This document shows positions 33,852 to 42,961 of a stretch of 64,000 bases of DNA, piece by piece (position 1 is the stretch's first letter; the number at the start of each line of letters is the position of its first letter). The position numbers were made by a program, and so were the translations under genes. The notes beneath the pieces are model-generated. The model worked only from the letters and a program-made list of their open reading frames with translations. It was not told the origin of the DNA and searched no databases. Origin of the DNA: Congregibacter litoralis KT71 (GTDB taxonomy: Bacteria; Pseudomonadota; Gammaproteobacteria; Pseudomonadales; Halieaceae); NCBI RefSeq assembly GCF_000153125.2, contig NZ_CM002299.1, forward strand, positions 3,608,928-3,672,927. The letters are read 5' to 3'.

Positions 33852-35561
33852 CTAGTCGGATGCTGTTGGCTTGGAATCCTTGCCAGCGAAAAGCGGCAAC
33901 GCACCCGGCGGCGCTCTGCTCGGTGGCACCAGCAATGGCCGAGTCGGTGTTTCCTGTTCTTTCTGGCGCAGCTGATCGAGGATCCGGTCGATGACGTCCT
34001 GGTCCTCGATACATGCGATGACCCTGACAGATCCGCCACAAAGACTGCAGACCTCGACAAGGTGAATTGGCGCGAAGCGCCAAGAGAGGGTGCCCTGGGG
34101 CATGTCGATGTTGAAAACACGCTTTAGCCGCTGAGCCCAGGTCATAGCGGCAGGGCCCACCCCTCTTTATGGGTGTGGCGCTCCGCGGATGTGCGGACTT
34201 CTGCGTTGGAGATAGACTTGATGCCCTTCCCGCGTCTCGCGGGCGTGACGAGCCCACGCCAGCGGTGGTTTGGAGCGAGAACGCCATGGTAGCGGGTGAG
34301 GTTGACCCTCGGCTTTGGCACCAGCGCCGCCAGACGGGCAACGGCAAATCGGCAGGAGAGCCGATTTGGACGACCGCAGGTCGCCCGGAGGGTGACGCAC
34401 AGGGATGTGCGTCATCCAATCCACCGGCTCGAAGGCCACCTGGGTCGTGCCGTCCCGGTACGGTGTCTTCAGGGTGTAAACCACCTTGCCCGTGGAGCTC
34501 AGTGAAAGGCGAGGAACTGCCACGGCAGGGCGGGAAATATACCGAGGGCCTGCCCCGCTCTATCGGGTACACAGGCGCTCACGCTTGTCTTTCTGATTCC
34601 CCTCACAGCTGACCCCGGCGTGGAGAGAGAAACCATTGGCCCTAGCCACCCGCTCCAGTCCAGGATCAGGTCTGTCCAGCGGACGGATGGTGCGGATCAT
34701 GAACGCTTTACGTCCCTGCTGTGGGCCAACGGCTATGCGGTAGGAGATGGAGCTGCCCAGAATCTGCGGCATGGCATCGGCATCCTCGGCGAGCTCGAGG
34801 TCCAGCCAGGCGCTCTCGGTGTCCTGTTCCAGCAAGCCCTGGCGCTCAAGGCAGCGGCCGACGCGTTGGCTGATCAGTTGAACCAACTCCTCCAACTCGC
34901 TTTTGTCCGGTGCCTTGACGCGGCGAAATCGGGGTGGTCGATTGTCGCGACGCACATAGACGCCATCCAGGAACAGGATGTGGAAGTGAATATTCAAATT
35001 GAGAGCGGATCCGAAGCGCTGGATTAGCGTTACGGCCCCGGTGGCGCCATCCTGGAGCGATAATCCGGCCTTATGGATCAAGTGGGTGGAAATCGCCCGG
35101 TAAACGATGCCCAGCACCTTGCCTATGGCCTGGGGGTGAGCGGCAAACAGGTAGCGCAGGGGAAAGGGGAAGCTGATGACCCACTGGCGAAGCGGGACAT
35201 CCGGAAATACCTCATCGGCTAGCAGGGCGGCGGTCTCGGCCATGCGGCGGGCGCCACAGCTGGGGCAGAACCCGCGTTTCTTGCAGGAAAATGCTACAAG
35301 TCTTTCGAAATGACATTTGTCACAGCGCACCCGGAGAAAGCCGTGCTCGAGGCGGCCGCACTTCAGGAAAGAATCGAATTCCCTGTGGACATGATCTGGT
35401 AGTGATTTCCCCTGCTGGGCCAGTTGGGCCACGAGGACGGGGTAGTGTTTTTCGACGAGTTGGTAGAGCAGGGTCTGCTCGGGTTGATGGCGTTCGTAGG
35501 GAGTGCTGACAAAGCCCTGCCGACCCCGTAACTGCATCGCGGATCCGCCCTGGATCGCCAT
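33852..35561 (-). pseudogene. IS91-family transposase with one stop and a frameshifted segment
   Basis: The N-terminal part (34560-35561) is intact: LRVRCDKCHFERLVAFSCKK with RGFCPSCGARRMAETAALL (zinc fingers), the HUH-like FGSALNLNIHFHILFLDGVY, and YRIAVGPQQGRKAFMIRTIR. After ERLC comes a 24-bp in-frame insertion carrying a TAG. The family then resumes as RYISRPAVAVPRLSLSS and YTLKTPYRDGTTQVAFEPVD. A second lesion changes frame (LAALVPKPRVNLTRYHGVLA lies in another frame). The C-terminus MTWAQRLKRVFNID returns to the first frame. Both lesions contain short palindromes. The product cannot be a normal transposase. Confidence 0.85.
34346..34414. repeat. Three consecutive hairpins inside the IS91 transposase
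   Basis: Three palindromes lie back to back: AAATCGGC/GCCGATTT (34346-34367), CGACC/GGTCG (34371-34383) and TGACGCAC/GTGCGTCA (34393-34414). They interrupt the conserved part of the transposase where FEPVDW should run into LAALVPKPRVN. The same three occur at 17963-18031 in the truncated copy, with one loop substitution. They look like short inserted palindromic units rather than drift. Confidence 0.7.
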
Positions 35562-35855
35562 CGTGCGGAGCGGTCCAGATTGGAGTGGCGAGCTGCGAGA
35601 CGCCACGTCCGAAGCGGTCGTCGATATTGCCCATCGAGCATTAAATAACCATCATTAGTCGCAGCATCGTCTGCCCCGCCCCGGTGCAACTTGCGTCGGT
35701 GAATGGTCCTCGCTACGCAGACCGGACGCTCGACGACACGTCAAACCAAAGGCAACTTATCGAGGACAGTGTGTTCGGCCATCCCCGTCTACTCAGACCA
35801 CGGTGTACTCGAGGCATGATCGCGCACCCTACAAGCGCAAAGTCTGGGCGCTGCA

Positions 35856-36167
35856 TCAAGAATCCACGTCATCACAATTCGCATATCCAGCCTCTCGCTG
35901 GCTGCGCACCGCCAGCACGAACGCGGTGTCGATTTCCGGAATGTATTTGTACAGGACCAGGTAGCCTTCTGCGGCTCGGCCAACGATCAGCTCACGCAGA
36001 TCGTGACGCACTGGACGCCCAACCAGGGGGCTGTGCGTTAAAACGTCAATGGCGTCGATCAGTCCGGAGATTCGTTCATCGACGCGCAACGCATCGTGCT
36101 GAGTCAAGTGATCGACGATACGGTCGAGATCGCCGGCGACCTCGGACGCAAACTCGATCCTGGCCAA
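35856..36167 (-). CDS. RelE/ParE-superfamily toxin
   Basis: A 103-residue toxin: IEFASEVAGDLDRIVDHLTQ, HSPLVGRPVRHDLRELIVGR and a C-terminal AFVLAVRSQREAGY, the layout of ParE/RelE-type toxins (last strand A/R-V-R-x-x-R-E-A-G-Y). It follows its antitoxin after 4 bp. Toxins of this family cleave mRNA or poison gyrase; the sequence does not decide which. The pair sits just beyond the IS91 copy and would stabilise the island. Confidence 0.85.
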   Translation of the reverse strand: MARIEFASEVAGDLDRIVDHLTQHDALRVDERISGLIDAIDVLTHSPLVGRPVRHDLRELIVGRAAEGYLVLYKYIPEIDTAFVLAVRSQREAGYANCDDVDS

Positions 36168-36171
36168 AGTC

Positions 36172-36456
36172 TTAGTCCGCTAGTGGACGTGCCGCCGGCG
36201 CGTCGATGTTCTCACCGGCTACCCGGCGTTCAAGGTAGCGTCGCATCTCCGACCAGGGAACGGTCTGCCCCGTTTTGGCGATCGCAGCGTAGCGCCGATC
36301 TGCCTCGTTGAGGAGGCGGTTACGTGCCTCGTCGGCATCGACGCGATCCGAGATCGCCTGGAGGATCAACGCGTGAGAAGTCATTCCCGCCTGCTCCGCA
36401 ATGTCGGCGAGGCGTTTTTTCAGGTCGTCGGGCAGGCGAACAGTCGTTGTAGACAT
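36172..36456 (-). CDS. Ribbon-helix-helix antitoxin
   Basis: A 94-residue antitoxin with an N-terminal CopG/ParD-type RHH motif (MSTTTVRLPDDLKKRLADIA, EQAGMTSHALILQAISDRVD) and a C-terminal toxin-binding tail (WSEMRRYLERRVAGENIDAP). It precedes the toxin gene in the usual order and should autorepress. The 1.2 kb upstream (36457-37670) holds no gene I can support, only the tandem repeat listed separately. Confidence 0.85.
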   Translation of the reverse strand: MSTTTVRLPDDLKKRLADIAEQAGMTSHALILQAISDRVDADEARNRLLNEADRRYAAIAKTGQTVPWSEMRRYLERRVAGENIDAPAARPLAD

Positions 36457-36606
36457 GGTGATGCGCTCCGCAATCCAGATGCGCCGCTACAGTAGCAGAA
36501 ATGTGCTACAGCGCCGAGTGGCCGACAAAGCGATTGCAGAATCTCCTAGGGCGGCAAAAGACGCGGCGAAGCGTAGGCGCGGGCCGCGCAAGATGATCGC
36601 GTGCTG

Positions 36607-36669
36607 CCCCGATTGGTACTGCTTGTGCCCCGCTTGGTACCGCTTGTGCGCCGATTGGTACCGAGAAGG
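36607..36669. repeat. Three 21-bp imperfect tandem repeats
   Basis: Units at 36607-36627, 36628-36648 and 36649-36669 share CCCGATTGGTACCGCTTGTG with few changes. GGTACC makes each unit contain a small palindrome. They lie about 150 bp upstream of the antitoxin gene in a gene-free stretch. A protein-binding array or simple slippage product is possible. Confidence 0.7.
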
Positions 36670-37670
36670 CCTGCTGGCACTGTTCGGCACCGGTTGATGT
36701 TCCGCGCGACACCAATCGGCGCCGCAAGCCGCGACGTGCTTTGAGGACCGCCACAACGACCGCCGAGGACCCCGCACGCAGGAGAGATCGATAGCAAGCG
36801 GGTGCCAGCTTGAGTGAAAGCTGGCGTCCACCTTGCGGCGTTCGCTAGCCGCCCGCGTCACTAGCGAGCGAAGCGTGGTAGTGACGTGGGCGCCCGCGCT
36901 ATACGGCGATAAACTCAGAAACACTTCTGCTCCATGTGGTTTCAGGGGTGGTTCCACTGGAACCACTGCATTAGGTAGCGAAATTTGTGGATATCCGTGC
37001 GCAAAAACCGCGCTCAATACCGCTGAAGTGTCATTCTTCGACCGCGTCCTGACAATCAAAGCACCAGGTGTCCGATAAAAACCACACCGGATGCGGATCG
37101 AATTCCCTGTGACACCCGTATTACGCGTTCGTATAGTGGACCCACTAGACGCGGCCACTGCGGAAAAGTGGCAAGGATGCCCCCACCTTGCGCAAGCGAA
37201 AGGGGTAGGCAGAATCTCGTTGTTTTGGAATCTGCTGAACGCGTCTCTCAGGGCCTGTTTAGGCGCAGCGGTCAGTAATGACCGGGTCCATCTTCGAACT
37301 ATCGCGGTGCCGCATCATCCGGGTAGCGCTCATTCAAGCCTCTCCCGCTCCGTATGGGGATCTGTTTTAAAACCGCTGTTGATAGTCGGGCGCTCATGCC
37401 CGGTTTGAACGACAGTCTCTTCAATCACGCAAGCACACTGGCGGTCAGTGCGTTCTGCTCAATCCAAAAAGGAGAAAGTTCCACCCCAGCTTTTGGCTGG
37501 ATAACCGTTGGTTTGCACGGGCCAGTTTTCTTGCGAAAACACACCGTGCTGTCTATGGCCAGACACATTCAGGTCAACCGGGATTGGTGTCCCGTGATCG
37601 TACTGCTTCGGCGGACCTGCGCAGCAATGTTGCCAGGTGATCAGAAACACTCACCTACGGATACAACACT

Positions 37671-38537
37671 ATGCGAGACCTGAACTACCAACTGAAATTG
37701 TTATGCAAACACAGTCACGAAGGCAGCTTCGAAACCCGGTTGGGCCGAGAGCGCCAGTTGAGCGCTATCGCCAACCAGTTACACGACTTGGGGTTCCGAC
37801 AACTAAAGGCTACATCCCTCAAGCAAAAGCATGTCCAGTCTCTGGTGGACCTGTGGCTCAAACAAAACCTTTCCCCCGGCACCATCAAGAACCGGATGAG
37901 CTTTTTGCGCTGGTGGGCAGAGAAAGTGAACAAACGGGCTGTAGTAGCCGGCGGTAACGATTTCTATGGCATACCGGACCGGCAGTTTGTGTCCGAGCAG
38001 AGCAAGGCGAAAGACCTGGCCGAGGAGCAACTCGCTCAGGTCAAGGATGAACACGTTCGTATGAGCCTGCGCCTGCAACAGGCCTTTGGGCTAAGGCGGG
38101 AAGAAGCCCTCAAGATCCAGCCCCGTTGGGCGGACCGGGGCAAGCACCTGCATCTCAAGGCCAGCTGGACCAAGGGCGGGCGGGAGCGCACGGTGCCGAT
38201 TCGCACTATAGAGCAGCGAGCTTTACTGGAACAGGCAAAACAACTGGCAGGGCTGGGTTCCCTGATCCCCGGTGGCCGGCAGTACATCGAGCAGCTGAGA
38301 ATCTACGAGCGCCACACTGCCAATGCCGGGTTATCGAAAATGCATGGCCTGCGCCATGCATATGCCCAGCAGCGCTATCGGGAACTCACCGGCTGGCCAT
38401 CGCCCCATGCGGGTGGGCCTTCCAAAGCAAAACTCAGCGACGCTCAAAGACGAAGGGATCATGAGGCCCGCCTGACGATAAGCAAAGAGCTGGGCCATGT
38501 CAGAGAGCAAATCACTGCTGTTTACTTGGGGCGCTGA
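37671..38537 (+). CDS. Tyrosine recombinase of the ICE-associated Integrase_1 type
   Basis: A 288-residue recombinase. A SAM-like N-terminal domain (RLGRERQLSAIANQLHDLGF, TIKNRMSFLRWWAEKVNK) is followed by a catalytic domain with R in QQAFGLRREEALKIQP, a lysine in WTKGGRERTVPI, HGLRHAYAQQRYRELTG (H-x-x-R) and LGHVREQITAVYLG with the nucleophilic tyrosine. All catalytic residues are present. This family is found on integrative elements and plasmids. It ends 3 bp before the excisionase-like gene, so the two could be expressed together. Confidence 0.88.
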   Translation: MRDLNYQLKLLCKHSHEGSFETRLGRERQLSAIANQLHDLGFRQLKATSLKQKHVQSLVDLWLKQNLSPGTIKNRMSFLRWWAEKVNKRAVVAGGNDFYGIPDRQFVSEQSKAKDLAEEQLAQVKDEHVRMSLRLQQAFGLRREEALKIQPRWADRGKHLHLKASWTKGGRERTVPIRTIEQRALLEQAKQLAGLGSLIPGGRQYIEQLRIYERHTANAGLSKMHGLRHAYAQQRYRELTGWPSPHAGGPSKAKLSDAQRRRDHEARLTISKELGHVREQITAVYLGR

Positions 38538-38540
38538 GAG

Positions 38541-38891
38541 ATGACTTCGATTCTCCCCAGATTTATTCGTTTGCGTGATGCTCCCGCCTATTTGGGAATG
38601 GACAAGAACCGATTCAACCGGGAGGTTCGGAAAAGCCTCACGGAGATTCCCATCGGTAAGCAGGGCATTGCCTTTGATCGGCTTGAAATGGACGCCTGGG
38701 CGGAGCAGTATATGGACCGCTGTGGGTGTTCGCCAAAGCATAGAGGAGATTTCCTATGTCAAAGCGAACCCCGGGCCTCTACAAGAGAGGCACCCAGGGC
38801 ATCTGGCACATTGATAAATGCGTCAGGGGGTATGGCCGACTTCACGAGAGCACTGGAACAAGCGAGCTCGAGGAGGCGGAAAGGTACCTGA
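38541..38891 (+). CDS. Excisionase-like DNA-binding protein
   Basis: A 116-residue protein whose first 65 residues are a helix-turn-helix of the AlpA/excisionase kind: RFIRLRDAPAYLGMDKNRFN, REVRKSLTEIPIGKQGIAFD and RLEMDAWAEQYMDR. This protein is regularly encoded just upstream of the type of integrase that follows. Its 3' 136 bp overlap the start of the integrase gene in another frame, a stable feature of this gene pair. It probably controls excision or the integrase promoter. Confidence 0.75.
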   Translation: MTSILPRFIRLRDAPAYLGMDKNRFNREVRKSLTEIPIGKQGIAFDRLEMDAWAEQYMDRCGCSPKHRGDFLCQSEPRASTREAPRASGTLINASGGMADFTRALEQASSRRRKGT

Positions 38892-39889
38892 TTCGACGAT
38901 TGGAAGAGATGCGCAAGGCGAATGTTTACGGCATTCGAGTGGAGCGCTCTTTTCGGCAGGCGGCCACCAAGTTTTTGCTGGATTACCAGCACAAGCGCAG
39001 TATTGGCCGCTATGCACAATCCCTGAAAATTCTGGATCCGCATGTAGGTGATCTGCCTTTGCGCCGGGTCCATCAGGGCACGCTGGAGTCGTTTATCCGG
39101 CATCGTCGTAAGCAGGGTATGCGAGCTAATACCATCAACCGTGATTTGGCGGTGGTGCGGCGAATTCTGACGCTTGCCGCCCGATTATGGCGGGATGACT
39201 CGGGTTTGACCTGGCTTGAAACAGCCCCTTTGCTGCAGTTGCTTGACTGTGACGATGCCCGAAAGCCATATCCCCTATCATGGGACGAGCAGGCGAGGCT
39301 GTTTGCGCGCTTGCCGGAACACTTAAGGGAAATGGCCTTGTTCAAGGTCAATACTGGAACGCGGGAACAGGAAGTGGTTTGTTTACGGTGGGATTGGGAA
39401 GTATCAATTCCGGAGCTGAAAACCAGCGTCTTTGTTGTCCCGGGTGGCGGTGTTAAGAATGGGGAGGATCGACTGGTAGTGATGAATGCCGAAGCGCGGG
39501 CGGTGATCAATCGCCAACGTGGGAGGAACCCGGAATATGTTTTTACCTACTCGAAGGGTCAGCCTGTTGATCGCATAAATACCAAGGCGTGGCGCAGGGC
39601 GCGGGAGGAAGTTGGATTACCTCAGGCGCGGGTACATGATTTGAAGCATACCTTCGGTCGCCGGTTGCGGGCCAAAGGCGTCAGTCATGAAACCCGGCAG
39701 GTTCTCCTGGGCCATAAGAACGGCCAGATCACCACGCATTACTCCGCTGCAGAAATTGGGGAACTGATAGACGCGGTGGAGAAAGTGAGTTGGTCCGGTA
39801 GTTCAGCGCCGACGCTGACCTTGATTAAAAATGAAAACTCCCGCAAATCTCCCGCAGTTGGGAGACGGGAAAACGTAAAATTGGTTTGA
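38756..39889 (+). CDS. Genomic-island tyrosine integrase
   Basis: A 377-residue integrase. The N-terminus GLYKRGTQGIWHIDKCVRGY is an arm-like domain, then a core-binding domain (about 60-150) and a catalytic domain with R in FKVNTGTREQEVVCLRW, HDLKHTFGRRLRAKG and LLGHKNGQITTHYSAAE (nucleophilic tyrosine). The usual H-x-x-R reads H-D-L-K, a substitution I have seen in this family. The gene runs toward the attachment-like site at 39920-39941, 30 bp after its stop. It is probably the integrase that brought in part of the island to its left. Confidence 0.88.
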   Translation: MSKRTPGLYKRGTQGIWHIDKCVRGYGRLHESTGTSELEEAERYLIRRLEEMRKANVYGIRVERSFRQAATKFLLDYQHKRSIGRYAQSLKILDPHVGDLPLRRVHQGTLESFIRHRRKQGMRANTINRDLAVVRRILTLAARLWRDDSGLTWLETAPLLQLLDCDDARKPYPLSWDEQARLFARLPEHLREMALFKVNTGTREQEVVCLRWDWEVSIPELKTSVFVVPGGGVKNGEDRLVVMNAEARAVINRQRGRNPEYVFTYSKGQPVDRINTKAWRRAREEVGLPQARVHDLKHTFGRRLRAKGVSHETRQVLLGHKNGQITTHYSAAEIGELIDAVEKVSWSGSSAPTLTLIKNENSRKSPAVGRRENVKLV

Positions 39890-39919
39890 TCGATTTGTAA
39901 GTTGCTGTTTTTGAAGGTA

Positions 39920-39941
39920 AAAAATGGTAGCTCATTATGAA
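39920..39941. other. Attachment-like site related to the tRNA-Met scar
   Basis: AAAAATGGTAGCT (39920-39932) is identical to 15099-15111, and the following CATTATGAA (39933-39941) is identical to 15140-15148. The 28 bp between these blocks in the tRNA scar (its T arm) are absent here. Both are in the same orientation, 24.8 kb apart, and this one lies right after an integrase gene, the normal place for an att site. From 39942 to 40578 no gene is seen. Confidence 0.6.
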
Positions 39942-40578
39942 ACCTGCCCCGGTGACTGACGCAATAAAGCGTTAACCGACGCAGCAATATCTACACTTCG
40001 CTAAAATCTTCGCAACTATCTGATTTTTATTATTTTTTAATGCATTTTTGGGCATTTTTATTCCGTTGTGCATTTCTGTTGAGCAGCACTCCCGAATTCT
40101 TTCGAAAAAAAAATGCCCATATCGTGGTCTCAAAAAATCGGCTGGTCACCGCGTAGCTGCCGGCGCAATTCTCTCAAATCCATACCTACGACCCTAATTT
40201 GCGAATTCAAATGGGGTAACGGGCTTTCCACCCACCTGAACAATTTACTGCCTGATCAACCGCAAAACTTTTGCCACCATCGAACCACCTAAATCATCAA
40301 AACAGCGATCTGGGGAGCTATCGAATGGCGACTCAAGCAATCGCGCCCGGCAGTAGTAGTGACCGATTGCAACCAACTGCCAACTTAGAAACCAGCAGCT
40401 CAAGACACGCAAAAAGCCCGCATCACATCGCGACACGCCCCCCCCATCGGCTAGGTTGTCCGACCGCCCAAGGCACACCCAACAGCACAAAGTGTACCGT
40501 TACTGGCACAAAATCGCCTAAGATCTCGAAAAATCGGCGAAAAAATGTCAAAAATCGATTTTCTCTTTAAAAAGTGTT

Positions 40579-42186
40579 GTGTTTCGTGTTTTCGCCGAGT
40601 TACAACAAAAGGAAGCACTAGAAACGGCAGCACAAAAAATGAACGCACAGACAGATTTTGAATTTACGAACGCGATCCTTTTCGCGCCAGCAAAAGATGG
40701 CCTGTTTAGGCATTTATGGGCACTGACAAACAACGACAGCTGGAGCGCTATTGAGTCGGCGGTGGAGCGCAGCACTAAAGACCTTCCGTTCCAAGTGCCA
40801 GGCGAACCACTGACCTTTGTAATACAGGGAGTTACCAGTCACCTACGTAAGGCACATGGGAAAAAGAAGAAAACCGACAGCAAGGAGACAACCCTTCGCA
40901 CGGCCTCTCATGGAAAGCGTCGCGACATGCCCTTTGAATCATTGCTTATTGACCTAGAACCCTCGAACACCGCAACAGTACTAACACCGTTAGTACTCGT
41001 GGCATCAGCATTGGCCACCGATGACACCCGGAAACAGGCTGCCAATGTGGTTCGCTTCCTCCGAACTCGCCTGCAACGACCTGAAACTGGCAGAGGGCAG
41101 GTGCTCACCCAAGAGCAGAAGGAGTTATTGAACTGGCTGACCGAAGATCCCGGGAGTTATTCCCAGCTTCGCGAGACACTTGATACTGCCGTTAAAAGTA
41201 AGCCACGAGACGGAGATAATTTTGACGATGTTAGAGGTACCGCAGCCAAAATAATTGAGCTGATTGATATATCAGACAACATCCTCCTGGCGCATCAAGA
41301 GGAACTCACTGAAGAAGATAGCTATCCTGCGATGAAGGCTCGTAAAGAGCATCAGCCTCTAGGGTTCCTAACCAGCCCGCGTAGCTTGGACATCAAGGAA
41401 CGCGACTCAGAAGGGACTACCCAAGAACCAGACGACTCGCCGACTGACGCGGCAAGCGATAAGACAACAAAATCATGGCAAGCCATCGAGCAAGCGACGT
41501 GTCTTGATAAGACTCGGATCAACCCCAACTTTGCGGCAATTATTGGAGACTCAATCGCAGAGACCACAACTAGTCTGCAAACAGCCGTCGACCAAGGGCG
41601 ACCGTTCACCGCGAACGCTGTAGCTTGCGTGGCCTTCGTCATCGGCATCACTACGAGCTATAACGCTCATGATGAACGTCTAATCAAACGCCCGCTTTTC
41701 GGACCCGATTTATTGCCTAACGGCCAGCAAATGGCGCGATCGGTCCGAAAAGCACAAAACCAGTTTTCGCCTCCCGAAGATCTTGAGGATCTGTATGTAA
41801 AAACAGTTATGGAGTTTTCATTGGAACTGCCGCAAGCGATACAAGCGATGCTTGAGCCGATCCGTCGCGGTAGAGGCGACCAAGTCACCTTGATGGATCT
41901 GTACGAGGAAACAGGTTTAGAAAAGAAGAAGAACTATGTACGTGAATGGCTCGATCAAATTACAGAACAGCATCACATAACATCGCCAACCGTCCGTAGT
42001 TTCGAAAACGAACTTCGTGAGTACCTAAGCGCATCCACCGATGCAGCTCTTGCCCCGATCTACTGGATTACCGGCAGCGACAATCACGAGCCTCCTACCG
42101 ACGCCTATTACCTCGCTATGTCCGTGACCGAACTGACCGGTATTTTTCAACGGGCATTAGAAAACTACCTTAAAGGAGAGCTCTGA
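40579..42186 (+). CDS. Unknown protein, first gene of the recombinase-like operon
   Basis: A 535-residue cytosolic protein from GTG 40579; ATG 40639 (MNAQTDFEFTNAILFAPA) is an alternative and neither has a clear ribosome-binding site. The C-terminal 120 residues (FENELREYLSASTDAALAPI, YWITGSDNHEPPTDAYYLAM) faintly resemble the end of a tyrosine recombinase (R..., GH/GS..., YY), but the key residues are not convincing. The middle has a helix-turn-helix-like VTLMDLYEETGLEKKKNYV. It ends 1 bp before the next gene. I do not recognise the family. Confidence 0.7.
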   Translation: MFRVFAELQQKEALETAAQKMNAQTDFEFTNAILFAPAKDGLFRHLWALTNNDSWSAIESAVERSTKDLPFQVPGEPLTFVIQGVTSHLRKAHGKKKKTDSKETTLRTASHGKRRDMPFESLLIDLEPSNTATVLTPLVLVASALATDDTRKQAANVVRFLRTRLQRPETGRGQVLTQEQKELLNWLTEDPGSYSQLRETLDTAVKSKPRDGDNFDDVRGTAAKIIELIDISDNILLAHQEELTEEDSYPAMKARKEHQPLGFLTSPRSLDIKERDSEGTTQEPDDSPTDAASDKTTKSWQAIEQATCLDKTRINPNFAAIIGDSIAETTTSLQTAVDQGRPFTANAVACVAFVIGITTSYNAHDERLIKRPLFGPDLLPNGQQMARSVRKAQNQFSPPEDLEDLYVKTVMEFSLELPQAIQAMLEPIRRGRGDQVTLMDLYEETGLEKKKNYVREWLDQITEQHHITSPTVRSFENELREYLSASTDAALAPIYWITGSDNHEPPTDAYYLAMSVTELTGIFQRALENYLKGEL

Positions 42187-42187
42187 C

Positions 42188-42961
42188 ATGAACTATGTGG
42201 GCGCTTCTCGACTGCGCAAGGAGGTATTCCTGGAAATCACTCACAAGGCGGCAGAACGTCTCGAGTTTGCGAGGCTTAAGGCCAAGTCAAACCCCCTGAA
42301 CGGGCACAACCAATTTGCACTAGCTATTCTGGAAATGTTCTATCTCGTTTTGGGTGTCCGCGTTACCAACAACATGCTGTCGCGCCTTGCAAACGACTTG
42401 TCGCCTAACGGCGATCTCTTTATGCCCAGAGATAAAAACACTGACGCACTGCATGCAACTCGAATGTCAGTTTTATGCCCCTTCGCAATTGATGTCCTTG
42501 CAGACTATTTCCAACACCTAACGCTGCTAATGAGAGTCTTGCAAAAGCAGCAGGGCGTAAAGAGGTTTCATCGATCGCTCAGCGCCCCGCCAGGATTGTT
42601 CTTTCAACTCCGCCAGTCAGGACCGAATCAACCCTATACCTCTGCAGAACCCGTTACGCGAATGGAAGTTTTAGCCTACCTCCCCAAACCTTTCCATATC
42701 AGAACCAGCGAGCCACGCGTGCAACTACGCTGCTACCTAGAATCAACGGGGCTATCACAAGCTGTTAAAGCGGCAATCATGGGCCATAGTCGAGAACTCG
42801 CGGCCACCTTTGGGTCAGAGCGCTTTTGGTCTATGCACGACTTTGCAGAACAGGCTGCGGGGGTGCTTCAGGAATACGCTGAGTATCTTGGGTACATCAC
42901 GGCGGAGCAAGACGCAGCAAGTAATAGAAGAAGCATTAAGGCCAAAGAGGTCGCGGAATGA
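42188..42961 (+). CDS. Degenerate tyrosine-recombinase-like protein
   Basis: A 257-residue protein starting after AAGGAG. LAILEMFYLVLGVRVTNNML resembles box I (G-x-R), followed by LFMPRDKNTDALHATRMSVL and VQLRCYLESTGLSQAVKAAI, MGHSRELAATFGSERFW, which resemble the box II region with G-H. The histidine of H-x-x-R and the nucleophilic tyrosine are not apparent. So it looks like a shortened, catalytically inactive relative of the large recombinase encoded next. Its stop overlaps the next start (ATGA). The assignment is from motif shape only. Confidence 0.65.
   Translation: MNYVGASRLRKEVFLEITHKAAERLEFARLKAKSNPLNGHNQFALAILEMFYLVLGVRVTNNMLSRLANDLSPNGDLFMPRDKNTDALHATRMSVLCPFAIDVLADYFQHLTLLMRVLQKQQGVKRFHRSLSAPPGLFFQLRQSGPNQPYTSAEPVTRMEVLAYLPKPFHIRTSEPRVQLRCYLESTGLSQAVKAAIMGHSRELAATFGSERFWSMHDFAEQAAGVLQEYAEYLGYITAEQDAASNRRSIKAKEVAE

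Larger units (their letters stand above)
33660..35640 (-). mobile_element. IS91-family insertion sequence with broken transposase
   Basis: The longer of two IS91-like copies. Its left end (33660) and first 809 bp equal the copy at 17277-18085. The transposase gene reads leftward from about 35561 and covers the whole family length, but is interrupted. The right end cannot be fixed by sequence alone; 35640 marks the approximate limit of the transposase leader. IS91 elements move by rolling circle without target duplication and have no terminal inverted repeats, and none are seen here. The copy lies in the same orientation as the truncated one, 16,383 bp away. Confidence 0.8.

Noticed and set aside
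33742..34572. 276-codon minus-strand frame in the IS91 copy (also 17359-18036)
   Set aside because: It is an alternate-frame reading of the transposase; only short parts in other frames match the family.
36487..37158. Open frame of 223 codons on the minus strand
   Set aside because: It covers the 21-bp tandem repeats, has no recognisable family or ribosome-binding site, and its composition is that of a chance GC-rich frame.
40271..40570. 99-codon open frame before the recombinase operon
   Set aside because: Low-complexity Ser/Pro/His content, no ribosome-binding site and no motif.
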